From Cinnamomum chago (lineage: Eukaryota; Streptophyta; Magnoliopsida; Laurales; Lauraceae), in assembly GCA_038049695.1 (NCBI GenBank), contig CP142451.1, forward strand, positions 31,666,001-31,730,000: a stretch of DNA of 64,000 bases, read 5' to 3'. This document shows, one piece after another, positions 61,947 to 64,000 of the stretch. A model generated the notes under the pieces. That model ran no database searches, had not been told where the DNA came from, and saw only the letters and a list, made by a program, of their open reading frames with translations. The position numbers were made by a program, and so were the translations under genes. Each line of letters opens with the position of its first letter. Position 1 is the first letter of the stretch.

Positions 61947-63602
61947 GTTGGGAAACCAGTGATGCATCCATTACATTTGCTCTTACGTCACTTGTACAGG
62001 AAAAATGGGCTGTCCCCTGGAGGTTAGGTTGATGGGAATGGGATCACATAAGTATATATAGATTGAAATATAATACGGGTTTTCACGGGAAAAGCCCTCG
62101 TACATGGGCATTTCATAAATTTAGACCCAATAAATCTTGGCAGACAGAAGTGGTCCCATGGGCTACTTGCGTTTTTTTTTAAGCTTTTTTTTTTAATTTT
62201 TGTAATAGTCGATATCGACTATCCAGTCGTTATACAAAAGGGTAAAAAGCCCCCTTTTCTCACTCTGTCTTCTTCACCTTTTCCCTTTCTCACTCTGTCT
62301 TCATCGCCTTTTCCCTTTCATCCCCTCGACGGTGGTCCCAGTCGGTGGTCCCAGAGAAAGATTCGCGCCAACTCTTCAAACATTCTCCATAGTTTGACGC
62401 ACATGGAGGTATTTTATTTTTCTTCTTGTTTTTGTGCCCTAAATTTAGAAGGGAGTTAGCGTTTTTTGATGGTTTTGATCGTTCGGAAGGGAAAGACCTG
62501 CAATCTTCTTTACACTTTCTAGTTTACCCATTTAGAAGGGATTATTCGACTACGAGCACTGCCATTTGCGGAAGTTATTATATCATCATGTTTATGACAT
62601 TAACTATGTTACATGTTCATGGCAAATGTACTGGGTTTTCTGAAATCATAGTAAATTGGTTTTGAAGTACGGTAATAATTTCATGAAATTACCGACAAGA
62701 TCCCTAACAACAAACTAGAAGTGGATCCCCTCTCTTTGGTCTAAGGATGAAATTTTGCTTGTTTGATTCATAGGATTAATGCTTTTTATTTTCAGTGATT
62801 TATCCTCTTTTAAGAAGCAAATGTAGCAAGTGCAGTTTACTCATCTAAAGGAACTGCTAATTGGACACAATCCCAATCATCTAAGCCGCATATCACTTCT
62901 CTTAACATGCAGTGGATATATGTTTTGGTGGTTTATTATTTGTCACTAATGTTCTGTGCCCAAACAAGCTAGTTACATACTTTTGTTCAATTGTTGTCTT
63001 TATTTGCTTTTGTGTATGTGAGCACTCCAGTTAGATGTGGTGGTTTGTTAATGATCACTCCATAGAGACTGACGTAACGTGGTATTATAATATATGGGCA
63101 CTCCAGAGAAAGTAATATGTGGGCATTCTAGAGAGAGTATTATATTGTGGTATGGGAAGGGAAAGGAGAGCATCTTTCCAGTAGTTGTCCCTAAATTAAA
63201 AAAGAGGTAGACATCTTCACAAGCCTCCAAAGATCCCGAACCCTTTTGAATAATTTCAATCCAACGTAAACAGCAAACACTTGTAGCTTTCGTCTTCGCA
63301 TGAACATCTCAAGGGTTGATAATCTTTCAAATACAAAGAGGAAGTCACCCAAGGGTAAACAAACTTGCATTGGCTGGAAGATATATATGTGCAGTCCACT
63401 GTTTGGTGATACAAACAATTAATGAAATGTGGCCCCACATGGACATGTTATCATTCAAAACTACTAGGGATTTGGTGGTTTTAAACCCTTGACCGACAAC
63501 TTGATAAGATGTTGTTAAAAGAAAAAAATTGTCAGTTCATTTTCAAACTAAAAGGAATGCAAAACTATTGGATGCCTCTAGTGATAACAATGTAGATAGG
63601 AC
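61947..63602. other. UGT upstream and intergenic DNA
   Basis: No gene recognised. Two small tandem duplications occur: a 31-base unit around CTCACTCTGTCTTC (62252-62318) and a 15-base unit CGGTGGTCCCAGT (about 62330-62355). Confidence 0.45.
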
Positions 63603-64000
63603 TGAAAGTGCAAGCTAGTGCCAATGACTGAGTCCTAGAGGAGGGGGGGGGGGTGAATAGGACTAAGGGAATCAATTACCAATTTTAAACTTTTTAAGGA
63701 ACTTTTAATATAACCAAAACAAGGAACAGAACAAACACAAGAAGAGAATGACTTAAGTGGCATAAGTGTTCATCAAGACATTGCTTAAGCATTAAAGAAG
63801 AGATACAATTAGATGTGAGTAGATAAGCACAATTGTGTGTGTCTATTGAGCTTAGTGATGACCTATCATACACAACAAATTCCACAATATAAATATAGAA
63901 ATGTAAATCATGCCATAAAGAATAGACACAGGAAAATTATAGTGGTTCAGTCATATAGACCTACATCCACTCTCAAAGGTCACACAGACCCTTGGTTTCA
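63603..64000 (-). mobile_element. Start of another Sirevirus-type LTR, runs off the window
   Basis: TGAAAGTGC at 63603, then TCCTAGAGGA, a run of 11 G, TGAATAGG, and later ATTATAGTGGTTCAGTCATA and CCTACATCCACTC. These copy the layout of the left edge of the LTRs at 17164 and 40517 (TGAAAGTCC, TAGAGGGGG, TGAATAGGG, TTTATAGTGGTTCGG, CCTACATCCACTA). No primer site precedes it, so this would be the 3' LTR, or a solo LTR, on the minus strand. Confidence 0.75.

Overview
The window is nuclear DNA of a flowering plant with a large, transposon-rich genome. The signs are split genes with GT-AG introns, plant-only protein families (UGT75-type glycosyltransferase, CYP724-type P450, LOG, TPD1-like) and plant classes of CACTA, PIF/Harbinger, hAT, Ty1/copia (including Sirevirus-like) and long-LTR elements. 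The species cannot be read from the sequence. The only apparently intact host gene is a two-exon UDP-glycosyltransferase on the minus strand (60199-61876). Almost everything else is mobile DNA or gene fragments carried by it.

Layout. (1) 1-12691: the right part of a decayed CACTA (En/Spm) element read on the + strand, with a TNP2/DUF4216 tail, a Transposase_24-like second gene, a captured TPD1-like exon (3245-3552, minus) and a subterminal repeat array. That array is split by a 4.06-kb putative solo LTR (8001-12063, duplication CCGAC). (2) 13093-43609: a PIF/Harbinger element (duplication TAA) with a Myb/SANT ORF1 and the start of a transposase. It is split by a Sirevirus-like, gag-only LTR retrotransposon on the minus strand (17164-42260, duplication TGTTT). 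One LTR of that element is split in turn by a 17.5-kb CACTA element (17588-35103, duplication AAC). (3) The 17.5-kb CACTA is composite: its two ends look like the 3' ends of two different CACTA families facing outward. Between them lie the last two exons of a LOG gene, seven consecutive intact exons of a CYP724-like P450 without the heme-binding exons, and other unassigned DNA. (4) 43610-50167: the last exon of ribosomal protein uS8/RPS15a lying against the Harbinger end, a second putative solo LTR (44390-47706, duplication CCAGC), a hairpin MITE, an A/T-rich degenerate minisatellite and unassigned sequence. (5) 50168-53943: a short-LTR Ty1/copia element, minus strand, with its duplication but broken. 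(6) 53944-60000: intergenic DNA with a hAT-type MITE and a family of GGGCATG-ended MITEs, one apparently nested in another. (7) 60199-61876: the UGT gene with a TATA box. (8) 63603-64000: the start of another Sirevirus-type LTR.

The target-site duplications give a clear order of events: Harbinger first, then the gag-only retrotransposon, then the composite CACTA. The LTR pair differs at three substitutions that I could see plus a G-run length change in about 1.74 kb, so the two inner insertions are recent. The main lead is the composite CACTA, which may be a macrotransposon moving a block of host DNA. A second lead is the recurrence of paired CG-rich palindromes (TCGGTCGACCGA or CGATCGATCG type) in three different LTR families.
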